This document shows, piece after piece, positions 42,280 to 52,512 of a stretch of 64,000 nucleotides of DNA. Below the pieces are notes generated by a model, which saw nothing but the letters and a program-made list of their open reading frames with translations, had not been told where the DNA came from and made no database searches. Both the position numbers and the translations under genes were made by a program. The stretch spans positions 12,152,001 to 12,216,000 of the forward strand of contig JBHGNT010000004.1 of the NCBI GenBank assembly GCA_043228905.1, given 5' to 3'. Origin of the DNA: Azolla caroliniana. Its lineage: Eukaryota; Polypodiophyta. Position 1 is the stretch's first letter. Every line of letters starts with the position of its first letter.

Positions 42280-44313
42280 ATGGAGAATCAACAAGAGGCA
42301 ATGAGGATAACGATGATGATGATGTTCGAGCGGATGCTACAAGAACAACGAGTGATGTCGGAGATCACGGGGGCAGTAAAGCGGCTCGTACAACGAAACG
42401 GACAATTCAACGGAAACGATGTGTCACGCTATCTACGTGACTACAAGGCGGAGATGATACGATGTGGGATACCGGAAGGATTGCAAGTGACATCCTTCAA
42501 TCGGGTGGCCACGGATGAGCTACAAGAGAGAATCCACAAGATACGGCAACAAAACTCGACATGGGGGTCATTCGAAGAAGCTTTACGAGAGGCATATGAT
42601 TACAAGAGATCAAAGGGACAAGATCGGCGAAAATTCGACGAATGGGTGGCATCGGAGAAGACCCACCGAAGTGCAACACAAGCATTCCTAGAGTTCAAGC
42701 ATCGTCTTGCTCAACTCTCGGAGCGGGAACAACGATTGGTGGGGGAGGATAAAGTCCTAATGTTCGTATAATCGATCGATCGAAAAGAAAGGATGGACAT
42801 CGGGATCGAACTCGAAGACGATGATGGTACGAATGGTCTTACCGAAAATTGGGCCGAAGTCCAAAGGGTATGCCGGAGACATGATGAGAGGAAGATGAGA
42901 ATCTTGTCAACGACATGGCCGATGAAGGATGGTCGATTGAAGACAAACGATGGAGCCGATATGAAGGCCGAAATACAACATGATGGTGCGACGGAAGAGG
43001 GTGTAAAACAAGCTACCCTCTTGTCTTGCGAAAGAGCAACGACGAAGGATAAGGCCGATAACCCAAGTGTAGAAGAAGATTTCAGAATACAAGTGTCCGA
43101 AACATCGGGTGAAAAAGGGGTAAGCATAATTGATGCAGTGAAAGAGAGCAAGGAGGACTTGATTGAGGAGGTCACCATGAAAGATGACATCGAATTGAAG
43201 GTGGCTATGGACGAATCAACGACGGATGGCCATATCGAGACTTCCCCACCACTGATTCTAGAGACTCCGGCGGTTGCGTTCGAAAGGCAACGTGAGACCG
43301 AAGAGACGGAAGGTGGCGGAGAGAAAACAAAGGTCGAAGTCGATGCATACGACGGAGAGATAGCCGAGAATATGGCTATGGGTGAAACAATGGAGGATGA
43401 TAATACCGAGGATTCCTACCCACTAATTCTAGAGACTTCGGCAGTTGTGTCCGAGAACCAACGTGAGACCGGAGAGACGGGAGGTGGCGGCAAGAAAGGT
43501 AAAGTCGGAAGCCAGTTAGGATGGAAGGTGATCCGGACGGGATTCCGATCCGAAAGAAAGCCGAACCGGGTAAAAGAGGATTCGACCAAAAGTCGACCCG
43601 AAAGAAAGCCGAACCGAAAGGAAGAGAATTCGGCCGAAAGACGACACAAACGAAAGCTGAATCGGGCGAATGAGGATTCGGCCGAAAGACGACCCGAAAG
43701 AAAGCCGACCCGAAAAGGGGTCGACTTGGTCAAAACCGATCGACTGAGTCTAACTTGGCCGAACGCGAATATGGATGGAAGCCGACCTAGCCGAAAGCCG
43801 ATCGGACGAGACCGATCCGGAAAGAAGCTAATTCGACTCAATCGGAGGTTGGACCAGTCGAGGCTGGTGAAAACGAGGAAAAGAAAGCCAACCGAAACCG
43901 AAACCGATAGATCGAAACCGGGCCGGAAGGAGACCGACTCAATCGAAACCGAACAACCGATTCCGATTCGGCCGAATACGAATTCGATCGGAAGCCGATC
44001 AAACCGAAAGTTGATCGGACGAGAGCGATCCGGAAAAAAGTCAAGGTTGATGAAGACAAGAAAGAGCCCAGTAAAAGACACTACCATGAATGAACAAAGA
44101 ATATGGTGGATCGGATGGCAACAATGGTTCGGGTGGAAAGAATGGGTCTACTCAAAATGGAGAGACAAAGTTGACATAGCGGGACAAAGGGAGGATGAAG
44201 GGGAGACAACGAGCATCGGCAACTTCGGCACATACCGGAGGATGTGCGGGTTCGGAAGGGGCGAGTGTCGTAGTGTATTTCGTACACTATGTGAAAAAGT
44301 AAAAATAATATAA
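42280..44313 (+). pseudogene. T-family gag, plus copy 2
   Basis: ATG 42280. One in-frame TAA (42769-42771) stands in VLMFVRSIDRKER, and otherwise the frame is open to 44313. It is the same gag as copy 1b with an extra KLNRANEDSAERRPERKP-type repeat block and a second basic section. The C-terminal WWIGWQQWFGWKEW module is present, and the frame again runs through the polypurine tract (44254-44265) into the LTR. Confidence 0.75.
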
Positions 44314-44988
44314 CCGATTTAATTACATATAAATAAATAAAATAATATATCAAGATATTTATCACGTGCATAGGGCAGGATTGGAACCCTGTACCTCCAC
44401 GTAGCCAAATCTCAACTTTACCATTATGCTACCTTATCTTTAGTGTTCTATAAATAGATTTAATAACTATAAGTGCTTTATTTGCGCCTACCTTTATTAA
44501 AAGGTAAATCATGCATTTTTAGAGTGCGTGAATATTTTATAGAAAAACGCAAGCAACTAAAAAGTGACTCATGCACATCTAGCGTGCATGAGCACTATAT
44601 TTAGCAAATAAAAGCAAGGATTAGAAAAGCATCACATGCACATTTAGTGTGCATGAACATATTAGAAAAAAGCATGTAGCTATGCTTAGTCTCTCCCATC
44701 ACTATATAAGGATGGGGAGCACATTGTAGTTTATGTTGATTATTTTTCTATAATGATCAATCAATCTAAAATATTCGTGGGATTCACGAATTTGCTAAAA
44801 TAATTCTCTCTTACTACCTAAATATTGACTAAATATACTAAACTCGTGGGATTCACGAGATTCTTATCTTATAACTCTTTATACCTATTCTTTACTAGCC
44901 TTATTTGTATTTTTATTTCTCCTAGTCCAAAACCTCGGCGGTTCCCACCCGACTCACGCAACGATCCGGAGCCGAAAGGCACGACACA
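44266..44988 (+). repeat. T-family LTR, plus copy 3
   Basis: TGTCGTAGTG to CACGACACA, 723 bp. It has the terminal hairpin, antisense tRNA-like stretch (about 44372-44440), and two fully paired GGATT-loop hairpins (44773-44791 and 44842-44860) with different stems. Confidence 0.83.
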
Positions 44989-45668
44989 GTTGGTGAACCC
45001 GACGTGAAGGTAAATTCACATAACAAAAATTACCCGAAATAAAAAAATTTACCCGTCTGAAATTCCGATGTAAACAAAAGCATGACAACGCGAAGGTCGG
45101 GTCTACGATGGGAGAAGCATGTAATACGGAGCACGCACTACGGCACCAAAAGAAGCACGTGCTACGGCGTAAAGAGAAGCACACGCTACGGCGCAAAAAG
45201 AAGCACGCGCTACGGTGCAAAAATAAGTATGCACTACGGGGTAATACGGCGCATGCACTACGATGGAATACGAAGCATGCGCTACGGCCTAATACGACGC
45301 ATGCGCAACATCGAGAAATAAAGCATGCATTAAAGCCGCACAAGGACCTAACAGCGAGCGCGTATTCGGAGGTCGACATCGACGCGTGGGTAGAACCTAC
45401 GGAAGACAAGCGCGGAGTGGAGAGAGACAACACACCGAGATGCTCAAGAGTACCACAAGGGACCATGACAACCACTCATGGCAATGCAAAGAATGAACAA
45501 AGAATATGGTGGATCGGATGGCGACCATGGTTCGGGTGGAAAGAATGGGTCTACTCAAAATGGAGAGACAAAGTTGACATAGCGGGACAAACGGAGGATG
45601 AAGGGGAGACAACGAGCATCGGCAACTTCGGCACATACCGGAGGATGTGCGGGTTCGGAGGGGGCGAG
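44989..45668 (+). mobile_element. Short T-family internal unit (680 bp)
   Basis: Primer site, then an AT-rich leader unlike the other units (ACATAACAAAAATTACCCG), then a 24-bp tandem repeat tract (about 45090-45310) and the conserved WWIGW module, ending in the polypurine tract (45657-45668). The capsid-like domain is absent. Its closest relative is the 3' half of the minus unit at 34.8-35.4 kb. Confidence 0.75.
45090..45310. repeat. 24-bp tandem repeats
   Basis: About nine imperfect units of the form AAGCACGYGCTACGGYGYAAAARG. The same array occurs inverted at 35110-35340 in the minus unit. Confidence 0.8.
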
Positions 45669-45740
45669 TGTCGTAGTGTATTTCGTACACTACGTGAAAA
45701 AGTAAAAAATAATATAACCGATTTAATTACATATAAATAA
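45108..45740 (+). CDS. Repeat-rich ORF of short T unit
   Basis: A 210-codon frame with no recognised domain. Residues 1-65 are a basic repeat of about eight residues (KHALR/THALR), one per 24-bp DNA unit. Residues 66-110 are acidic. Then comes RIWWIGWRPWFGWKEWVYSKWRDK, shared with all T gags. The frame crosses the polypurine tract and enters the LTR. It could be the remnant C-terminus of a gag rather than an independent protein. Confidence 0.4.
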   Translation: MGEACNTEHALRHQKKHVLRRKEKHTLRRKKKHALRCKNKYALRGNTAHALRWNTKHALRPNTTHAQHREIKHALKPHKDLTASAYSEVDIDAWVEPTEDKRGVERDNTPRCSRVPQGTMTTTHGNAKNEQRIWWIGWRPWFGWKEWVYSKWRDKVDIAGQTEDEGETTSIGNFGTYRRMCGFGGGECRSVFRTLREKVKNNITDLITYK

Positions 45741-46430
45741 ATAAAATAATATATCAAGATATTTATCACGTGCATAGGGCAAGATTTGAACCCTATACCT
45801 CCACGTAGCCAAACCTCAACTTTACCATTATACTACCTTATCTTTAGTGTTCTATAAATAGATTTAATAATTATAAGTCCTTTATTTGCGCCTACCTTTA
45901 TTAAAAGGTAAATCATGTATTTTTAGAGTGCGTGAATATTTTATAGAAAAACGCAAGCGACTAAAAAGTGACTCATGCACATCTAGCGTGCATGAGCACT
46001 ATATTTAGCAAATAAAAGCAAGGATTAGAAAAGCATCACATGCACATTTAGTGTGCATGAACATATTAGAAAAAAAAAGCATGTAGCTATGCTTAGTCTC
46101 TCCCATCACTACATAAGGATGGGGAGCACAATGTAATAGGTGTGTGAAATATTTGGGAAATTGGATATATTTCCTAAAACACCAATTAACAAACTATACT
46201 CGTGGGATTCACGAGATTTCTTATATCTTTCTTTCAATCTAAATACATATTCTTATCTAAATATTGATTAATCGAATAAAATACACTCGTGGGATTCACG
46301 AAATTTCTATCTCTCTTTCTAATAATCTATTCATTACTAGCCTCATCTCATATTCTTCTTTCTCCTAGTCCAAAACCTCGGTGGTTCCCACCCGACTCAC
46401 GCAAACGATCCGGAGCCGAAAGGCACGACA
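45669..46430 (+). repeat. T-family LTR, plus copy 4 (outer right end)
   Basis: TGTCGTAGTG to GGCACGACA, 762 bp, ending directly at copia D coding sequence. It has a terminal hairpin, antisense tRNA-like stretch (about 45775-45840) and GGATT-loop hairpins (about 46198, 46287). Confidence 0.83.
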
Positions 46431-46883
46431 ACGTTGGGAAGTGCAGCTATTTCATGGAGTAGCAAGAAACAAGTTATTGTTGCATTATCAAGTACGGAAG
46501 CTGAGTATAGAGGAGCCACAATAGCCACATGTGAAGAGGTATGGATCAGAAGATTGCTTTCTGATTTGGGAGAGTATATAGATGGTGCAGTCACAATTTG
46601 GTGTGACAATATGAGCAGCATTCAACTGGCAAAAAACCTAGTGTTCCATGCAAGAACAAAGCACATTGAAGTGCATTATCACTTTGTTAGAGAAAAAGTG
46701 ATTGATGGAGAAGTGGATCTGTTATATGTAAGTACAAATCAGCAAGTTTCTGATATTCTTACGAAGGGATTGAGCATGGAAAAACATACACAATTTAGGG
46801 ACATGATGGGAGTTATAACCATTGGCATGGTAGCTGAAAAGCATGAAGAAAAGAAGATTGAACATGACCCCAAGAAAGGATAA
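46431..46883 (+). pseudogene. Copia D RNase H, 3' segment
   Basis: Continues the frame cut at 32326: LGSAAISWSSKKQVIVALSSTEAEYRGA, then IWCDNMSSIQLAKNLVFHARTKHIEVHYHFVRE, and VSDILTKGLSMEKH, to a TAA at 46881. The three acidic positions of RNase H recognisable here are kept (the Glu of STTEAE-type and the Asp of WCDN, while the first Asp lies in the 32.27-kb part). The end is typical of copia. Confidence 0.88.
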
Positions 46884-46890
46884 GTTGAGC

Positions 46891-46926
46891 TTGAGGGGGA
46901 GTGTTGAGAAACAATCTCAACAAAGG
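46891..46926 (+). repeat. Polypurine tract and 3' LTR stub of copia D
   Basis: TTGAGGGGGAG (46891-46901) is followed by 25 bp of LTR (from TGTTGAGAAAC), then abruptly by minus-strand gypsy K gag. The rest of the D LTR has been deleted. Confidence 0.8.
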
Positions 46927-47640
46927 TAACGATCCATAGCTAATGCCTTATCAATCACCTGATCGATTGATTGATTTCGAAAATCGAAAATTGCTAGAGT
47001 TGTTCGAAGAGGTTCCCGAATTGCTTAGATGAATATATCCTTTAATTCTTCATCTAGAATTTTCTTCGAGATTTGAAATTGTAAATTCTGAAAATGGTCA
47101 CAAATTATGAAACCGTTTCATGTTGTTCCTGATATGCTACATAGAATTGACCAATCAAATCTTTCTACGGAATCTGTTGATGGAACAATTGTACAAATTG
47201 GGTAGTTAATTGTTCGAAGGACTCGAACGCTTTGATATTGTTCTGGGCAAACCAATTTGCCGAGGGACCATCCAAGGACAAAACAAACTCAGCAATTTTA
47301 GACTTATCTTCAACTACCTCTAACAGGCGCCGAGTTCCATGGTTTTTTCCCATGTTGTTAAGAAATCCCTAATGTGTGCTTCTACATCAGCATCATCTCG
47401 ATACTTCGAGTAAGGGTATGGGATATTGTTGTTACCCCAAATGTCGTAGAAAGAAACTTGTTCGAACTGATCTTTGTCCGAATAATTCTCAATTAAATCG
47501 GGAATCGAAAACCACTCCCGACTAGCGCCTTGCTGCTATGTAAATGGAAAATTGTCGACAAGATCCTCCACTACACGTTGAGTTTCTGAGCGTGTGCGAG
47601 GACGTTTGCAACCAACTAGGGCTTCTAGGCTAGATGACAT
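46927..47640 (-). pseudogene. Gypsy K gag fragment
   Basis: Ty3-type gag starting at ATG 47640 (SSLEALVGCKRPRTRSE). A TAG interrupts near 47538. Then FDIWGNNNIPYPYSKY-type sequence (YDIWGNN) follows, a frame change near 47350, and the typical core FVLSLDGPSANWFAQN...FESFEQLTTQFVQLF (47353-47165). The C-terminal segment IREPLRTTLAIFDFRNQSIDQVIDKALAMD (about 47030-46935) has one stop. It ends at the junction with copia D, so the zinc knuckle and all of pol are missing. Confidence 0.75.
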
Positions 47641-47676
47641 CCATTCCCACTTGTTCTTTGTTGAATACAGATGTAA

Positions 47677-47688
47677 CCAGGCGTGCCA
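47677..47688 (-). other. Primer-binding site of gypsy K
   Basis: TGGCACGCCTGG on the minus strand, 7 bp after the LTR end, with the gag ATG 36 bp further on. Confidence 0.6.
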
Positions 47689-47695
47689 AAACGAT

Positions 47696-48230
47696 TGTGT
47701 TGTTTGGTTCGACAGTCGACTATTGAGACAAACAACACAACAGGGGTCAAATGTTCTCCATCGAATGTTCTATCAAGAAATTGTGGAATTAGGAATGGAA
47801 TACAAACTAGCTTTCCTAAGAAGTTTTTACGATACCATATAAATATCTCGTGATCAACTAATTGACATAATATAATCACACGTAGAATATAACTAAGACA
47901 AATAGATTACTCAGGGAATATATTGGCAACACATATTTCTACTAACTAATAACTATATTAAACTCAAATTAGAATGATAGTGTTACAATGTTCTCGGTCC
48001 CTTTTTACAGGTGACCCAAAAGAAAACACTCATCAAGAATTGCAGTTTGCCTTGTCGGCAAGAACTAACCAAAACTTCTAACCAACATTAATAAATATTT
48101 ATATTTTTAGTCGGCAAAATGCTGAGTCATTAATCCGCCTCTTCGATCCGACTCTGACTTTGTGTTTCTCTGAACATTTTCGACTTTGATGCTTCCACAC
48201 TTGTCCGGCCCTTATCCTGTCCGTCTAACA
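47696..48230 (-). repeat. 5' LTR of gypsy K
   Basis: Minus-strand TGTTAGACGGACAGG at 48230 to ACAACACA at 47696, about 535 bp. Beyond 48230 the sequence switches in frame to copia C coding, so K was inserted there or C was truncated there. The second K LTR is not present. Confidence 0.7.
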
Positions 48231-50169
48231 ATCATTATGCATATATGGGAAAGGTGGCAGCTGTGTGTGAGCTAGAGAGGTATGCTAAAGTGGCTAAGGA
48301 CCCGAATTGGCGCAAGGCCATGGAGGAAGAGATGAACGCACTCATGAAAAATGAGATGTGGGATTTAGTTGATGTACCGAAAGGAGTGAAGCCAACTAGT
48401 TGTCGATGGGTATACAAGGTGAAATACAACGCCAATGGCATAGTCAAAAGGTACAAGGCCCGATTAGTCGCAAAGGGCGGTATTGACTACGATGAGACGT
48501 TCGCGCCGGTCACAAAGATGACAATTGTTTATGTCTTGCTTGCAGTGGCAACGACGAAGGGGTGGCATCTACATCAAATGGATGTAAAGAATTTGTTCCT
48601 GCAGGGTGATCTTCAAGAGCAGGTACATATGGTTTAGTCCCCCAGATTTCAGTCCGAAATGAACACGTCGGTGGTGTACCGACTGAAGAAGTCCCTTTAC
48701 AGACTAAAGTAAACCCCGTGTGCCAGGAATGCAAAAATCACGCAGAGATTGCTCTGTCGCAATCAGACTCTTCTCTCTTCATCGAGCTAGGTCGGAACGG
48801 ACTAGTGAGCATTTTGCTCTATGTGGATGATCTTGTCATCGCCAGCGCCGTTCTGGATGAAATCGGTCGCATAAAAGCCTGACTCGCAACATCATTTGAA
48901 ATGAAGAATCTCGATGACCTTCATTACTTCCTCGGGATTGAAGTGATCTGCACCCCTGAAGGCATACTTATAAGCCAAGGGCATTATGGGCTGAGTATGC
49001 TCTTCAAATTCGGAATGACGGAATACAAGTTCTTCTCAACTCCTCTTGATCGGAATGTGAAGCTTCACCCTGACTCCGGAATGGCATGTGACCTGAAAAG
49101 GTTCCGACTAATAGTTGGAAGTCTTCTATACTTGACAATCACTCGGCCGAACCTCAACTATCTGGTCGGATTGATTAGTCAATTAATGGCGCATTCGACC
49201 GTGCAACACCTTTAGTTCACGCACCAAATACTCCAGTATGTTAGCGGCACTAAGGGAAGAGGGTTGTTGTATCGGACCGGTGTAGCCAAACAACTTGTTA
49301 GCTACACCGATGCCAATTGGGCCGGATACACCGACGACCTCAGGTCTACATCCGGATTTGTGTTTTTCACTTGGAAGCGCCGCGGTTGCCTGGAGTAGTA
49401 AGAACCAGTCGAGAGTGGCACTATTGAGCACTGAGGCTGAGTACCGAGGAGCTGTTGTAGCAACGTACAAAGCCATTTGGCTCAAGCGGCTACCACGGGA
49501 TCTGCAAGAGTAGGTGTCTTATCCGACAATGATCTACTGCGACAACCTCAGCAACATCCCTCTAGCAAAGAATCTTGTTTTCCATACCCGGACCAAGCAC
49601 ATTGAGGTGCATTACCATTTTGTCCGTGAGCGTGTCCTGTCCCGTGAAGTTAAATTGGTTTATGTTCCGACGGATCAACAGACGGCCGATATCTTCACCA
49701 AACCCTTAGGTCTTGACAAGTTGCGACACTTAGGCATGCTTCGTATGAAACACTTTGATATGCCGAACTTGAGGGGGAGGAATAAGGAAAGACATGAAAT
49801 ACATGAAAGGGGCAAAGATGTTCATGTTGAAATGCGGGAAGCTGGACCGGATACTGAATTTGATTTCGGCCCAACTGAAGAAGTCGGAATGCACAGATCG
49901 GCTGAAGAAGCCGAGGACGGATGGACATGTGTAGATAGAACGGATAGGTGGAGACTTGTTAGACATAGTGGGAGCAACCACGAAAGGAAGCCGGAGCCAA
50001 AGCCAACTGATAAAGGGGGAGGCAACGCCAAGAAGTCCGAGAAGACCAAGACACGGATGTGGTCCAATGTCGTGAAGGGTCTGAAGATCGAAGACGGATT
50101 GGAGATAACCAATTTGGACAAGGGCAGGAACAATTCGGAGACAACCGATTCAATCGACATGTTTGAGTA
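48231..50169 (+). pseudogene. Copia C pol (RT, RNase H) with C-terminal tail
   Basis: Begins mid-pol (HYAYMGKVAAVCELERY). Reverse transcriptase: CRWVYKVKYNANGIVKRYKARLVAKG, DETFAPVTKMT, HLHQMDVKNLFLQGDL, a degraded SLYGLKQ region with stops, LLYVDDLVIA (about 48815) and LHYFLGIEVI. RNase H: STSGFVFFT, LLSTEAEYRGA, YCDNLSNIPLAKNLVFHTRTKHIEVHYHFVRE, TADIFTKPLG. After RNase H the frame stays open for about 130 more codons (49760-50169), with KKSEKTKTRMWSNVVKGLKIEDG, similar to copia A. Multiple frameshifts and stops occur. Everything upstream of the reverse transcriptase is missing. Confidence 0.85.
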
Positions 50170-50469
50170 GGAGGAACCGAACCAACTGAAGGCCAACTAG
50201 ACAAGAAGGCAGCCGAAGGTGACGCCGATGCGGAGGAGCCGATGGATCGAGCAACTCCGAAGTCACGACGAGCGAGCTGATAAGGGCAAAGAGAGAGGAC
50301 AAGCCGACCAAGAAGGTCGTGTGCGGAACCGGATGGGTCGAGGAAAGCAGGACCAAACCTCACGAGTAGTGCACCCAGGTGGGAGGACACTAGGAGGAGC
50401 CGGAGAAGAGGACCAGCCATCACAGACACTAACACTTCAATCTGACCTCATGTTAAGCTTGAGGGGGAG
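50170..50469 (+). other. Copia C 3' region and polypurine tract
   Basis: Decayed K/R/E-rich sequence like the 3' region of copia A, ending in TTGAGGGGGAG (50459-50469) before the LTR. Confidence 0.6.
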
Positions 50470-50857
50470 TGTTGAGCGAACAAGCTCAACCGGATCCGGA
50501 TCGGCTAAATAATCCAAAGCCAAATCGTATCCGGATTGGTGTTCGTATAGTATTCAGAATGGAGGTACTGGATCGATATGCAGAACCTAGAGCCGGATCG
50601 GGGATCGGGGAGCCATATCGGAGAGTCGGACTCACGTGCGAACAAGTAGGTTGTTAGAGACCTATGCTTCTAGACTACTTTGTAGTTATGATTCTCGTAG
50701 TTAGTGTCAGTAGCTTAGTATGAGCATTGAAGTACTTGTCAGTACTTCTATCAGTCCTTTAAATGACTTGTATAAATAGTATTGTTGACCACATTGTATC
50801 TAAGATGTTTTTAGTGTTTTGGAATATACACGTTTTCTTTGTTCTGCTCTATCAAAG
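50470..50857 (+). repeat. 3' LTR of copia C (3' end unclear)
   Basis: Starts TGTTGAGCGAACAAGCTCAACC. It shares GAGCATTGAAGTACTTGTCAG-type and CTTGTATAAATAGT motifs with the copia A LTR, with a TATA box at about 50773. It runs into an inverted LTR of the same group near 50858. Confidence 0.7.
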
Positions 50858-51235
50858 TTAAATGCGGAAGTTTTGACAAACCGGTTATCTGGATATCAAC
50901 AGGAAAAAACAAATACAGGTTCAATGGAAACCTTCTGAAACAAAGAGATAGAGAGTGGGAGAGATAGAGAGAGTAGAAAGAATAAACTTAAATCAAAAGA
51001 ACACTTTGTACATAGAATGTGCTCAATGAACAATTTTAGACAAGCCCATATAGAACTGACAGAAGTACTGACAAGTACTTCAATGCTCATACGAACGATT
51101 GACACCGACTCCAAGGAATCTGCCTATGTCGTAGGCTAGATTCGTAGGCCTCTAACGGCCTACCGGTTACAATCCGATCCGGCTCTTGGTTCCGGATACC
51201 ATCTAGGCACCGATCCGGTGAGAGTCGAACTCAAC
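50858..51235 (-). repeat. Inverted copia LTR, related to A and C
   Basis: On the minus strand: AGTTGAG near 51235, CCGGATCGG, GAGCATTGAAGTACTTG, a CT-rich leader (about 50995-50940) and ACCGGTTTGTCAAAACTTCCGC at the far end. These motifs appear in the same order in the copia A LTR. No internal region is attached, so it is a solo LTR or a fragment. It lies tail to tail with the C LTR. Confidence 0.65.
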
Positions 51236-51405
51236 TTCCCATAGTAATAGGTTTCACACTAGCTCATGGACATACCATGCTGGTTTTGTAAATAGTAGAA
51301 AGGGCATTTACCCTAGCTTAGTTGGTATTTAAACGAACTCCTTGTAACTTAGTTACTGTTGGAAGTATTTTGGTTAATTTAATATACAATCTTTTATCTC
51401 TATCT

Positions 51406-51444
<39 letters not shown>

Positions 51445-51518
51445 GCCTTACGTGCATACACACACACACACAATCCTTATGCTACGTCTCAACCACTCTT
51501 GATCCTCATTTCTTTACA
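51236..51518 (+). repeat. 5' LTR of copia G (5' boundary uncertain)
   Basis: Ends TTCTTTACA immediately before TGGTATCAG. It contains a (CT)n tract (about 51411-51438) and a short (CA)n tract (about 51459-51470). I cannot see a matching second LTR, so the left boundary is a guess. Confidence 0.55.
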
Positions 51519-51530
51519 TGGTATCAGTGT
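51519..51530 (+). other. Primer-binding site of copia G
   Basis: TGGTATCAGTGT, an initiator-Met type site with the last bases diverged. Confidence 0.7.
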
Positions 51531-51634
51531 GTGTGGTTGCTTAATCGAATCTATTCAACTGTGTTGTGGTACACGGTGACGATCAACAAAACCGGCTCAT
51601 CAACAGAGAAGAAATCGACATAATGAACACTTAG

Positions 51635-52007
51635 ATGGGAAGCGCTCTTCCTAGCGAGAAGCTTCATAGAAAGAACTTCACATCTTGGGAATACAAGATG
51701 CATCAATACCTTGTTGGACAAGGTTACTGGAGCTACATTGAAGGTGCTCACGAAACTCAACCGAACCCAACACATGCCAACTATTTTGCTTGGGAGCAAC
51801 CACAAGCCGTGTATTGTATTACGTTGCATCATGCATTCATGATCATATGCTTGGCTATATTTGAGATTCGAAAACACCGAAAGAAGCTTGGGGAAACCTC
51901 AAGAAGATTTTTGCGGCCAACACGGCTACACGAAAGCTCCAACTTCGACAAGAGCTAAACAACACGCAATAGAGGGACATGTCGATCACATGCTATACCT
52001 AAAATAT
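51635..52007 (+). pseudogene. Copia G gag, 5' segment
   Basis: SEKLHRKNFTSWEYKMHQYLVGQGYWSYIEG, then QPNPTHANYFAWEQ, a typical copia gag N-terminus. Frame changes near 51800 and 51850 restore the expected KTPKEAWGNLKKIFAANT-type reading in another frame. A TAG (near 51970) and TAA (near 52001) add nonsense. It is interrupted at 52007 by gypsy F and resumes at 58036. Confidence 0.75.
52003..52007. repeat. Target-site duplication of gypsy F, left copy
   Basis: AATAT here and at 58031-58035. Joining the flanks restores the gag reading ...NIKELCDALSS of copia G. Confidence 0.85.
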
Positions 52008-52457
52008 TGTTACCCGGCCGACAAGAAGGCTTAAGGTGGTCCAAACCAGAGTGTGAAAGGAATAGTTTATTCGGGAACTGTTGTAATTACTAGTCTTAAT
52101 ATATGAGAAGATGTGGACGGACGGACCGGAATCGGTATGCCGATCCGGATCTGGACCGATCCCGAAAAGGTGCTGGTTGGCACCGTTTTGTACTTCGCAC
52201 CGGAGACCTATATAAAGGCCCGGTTTCAATGTAATCGACAACGGATAATTAATAGAACTTATTGCCTTAATCTTTCAGTATTGATTACCGTTCTGTACTC
52301 ATTGTTATATCTTACGCGTGTTAATGATGTGTTGCTAAGTAACCGATTAAGGTCTAATTAAGCGTTGTGTCGTAAGTCATCTTGCTGTAACACCCTTTGG
52401 TGAAGTGTCTTAAGTGGACACCCTATGTTAGGCTGTTGTCCGGCCCTAGGATTAACA
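52008..52457 (+). repeat. 5' LTR of gypsy F
   Basis: TGTTACCCGGCCGAC to AGGATTAACA, with a TATA box CTATATAAAGG at about 52208-52217. It aligns closely with 57571-58030, which has one extra ATATATTA-type repeat near 57665. The primer site is unclear; TGGCAACCACGATTCC at 52466 is a candidate. Confidence 0.82.
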
Positions 52458-52512
52458 CAGTCTTTGGCAACCACGATTCCTACACAATCGCAGGGAACAA
52501 CGTCGGGAATGG

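Larger units (their letters stand above)
32327..46430. mobile_element. 14.1-kb block of gag-only LTR elements (T family)
   Basis: The block splits the RNase H of copia D: ...YMFT before and LGSAAISWSSKK after. ACGT precedes it (32323-32326) and recurs after it (46431-46434). It opens with six bases of an LTR start (TGTCGT, 32327-32332) and closes with a full LTR ending CGACA. Inside are a minus-oriented half (gag, LTR, gag, LTR; to about 37187) and a plus-oriented half (LTR, double gag, LTR, gag, LTR, short unit, LTR). No protease, reverse transcriptase or integrase is visible anywhere in it. Confidence 0.8.
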
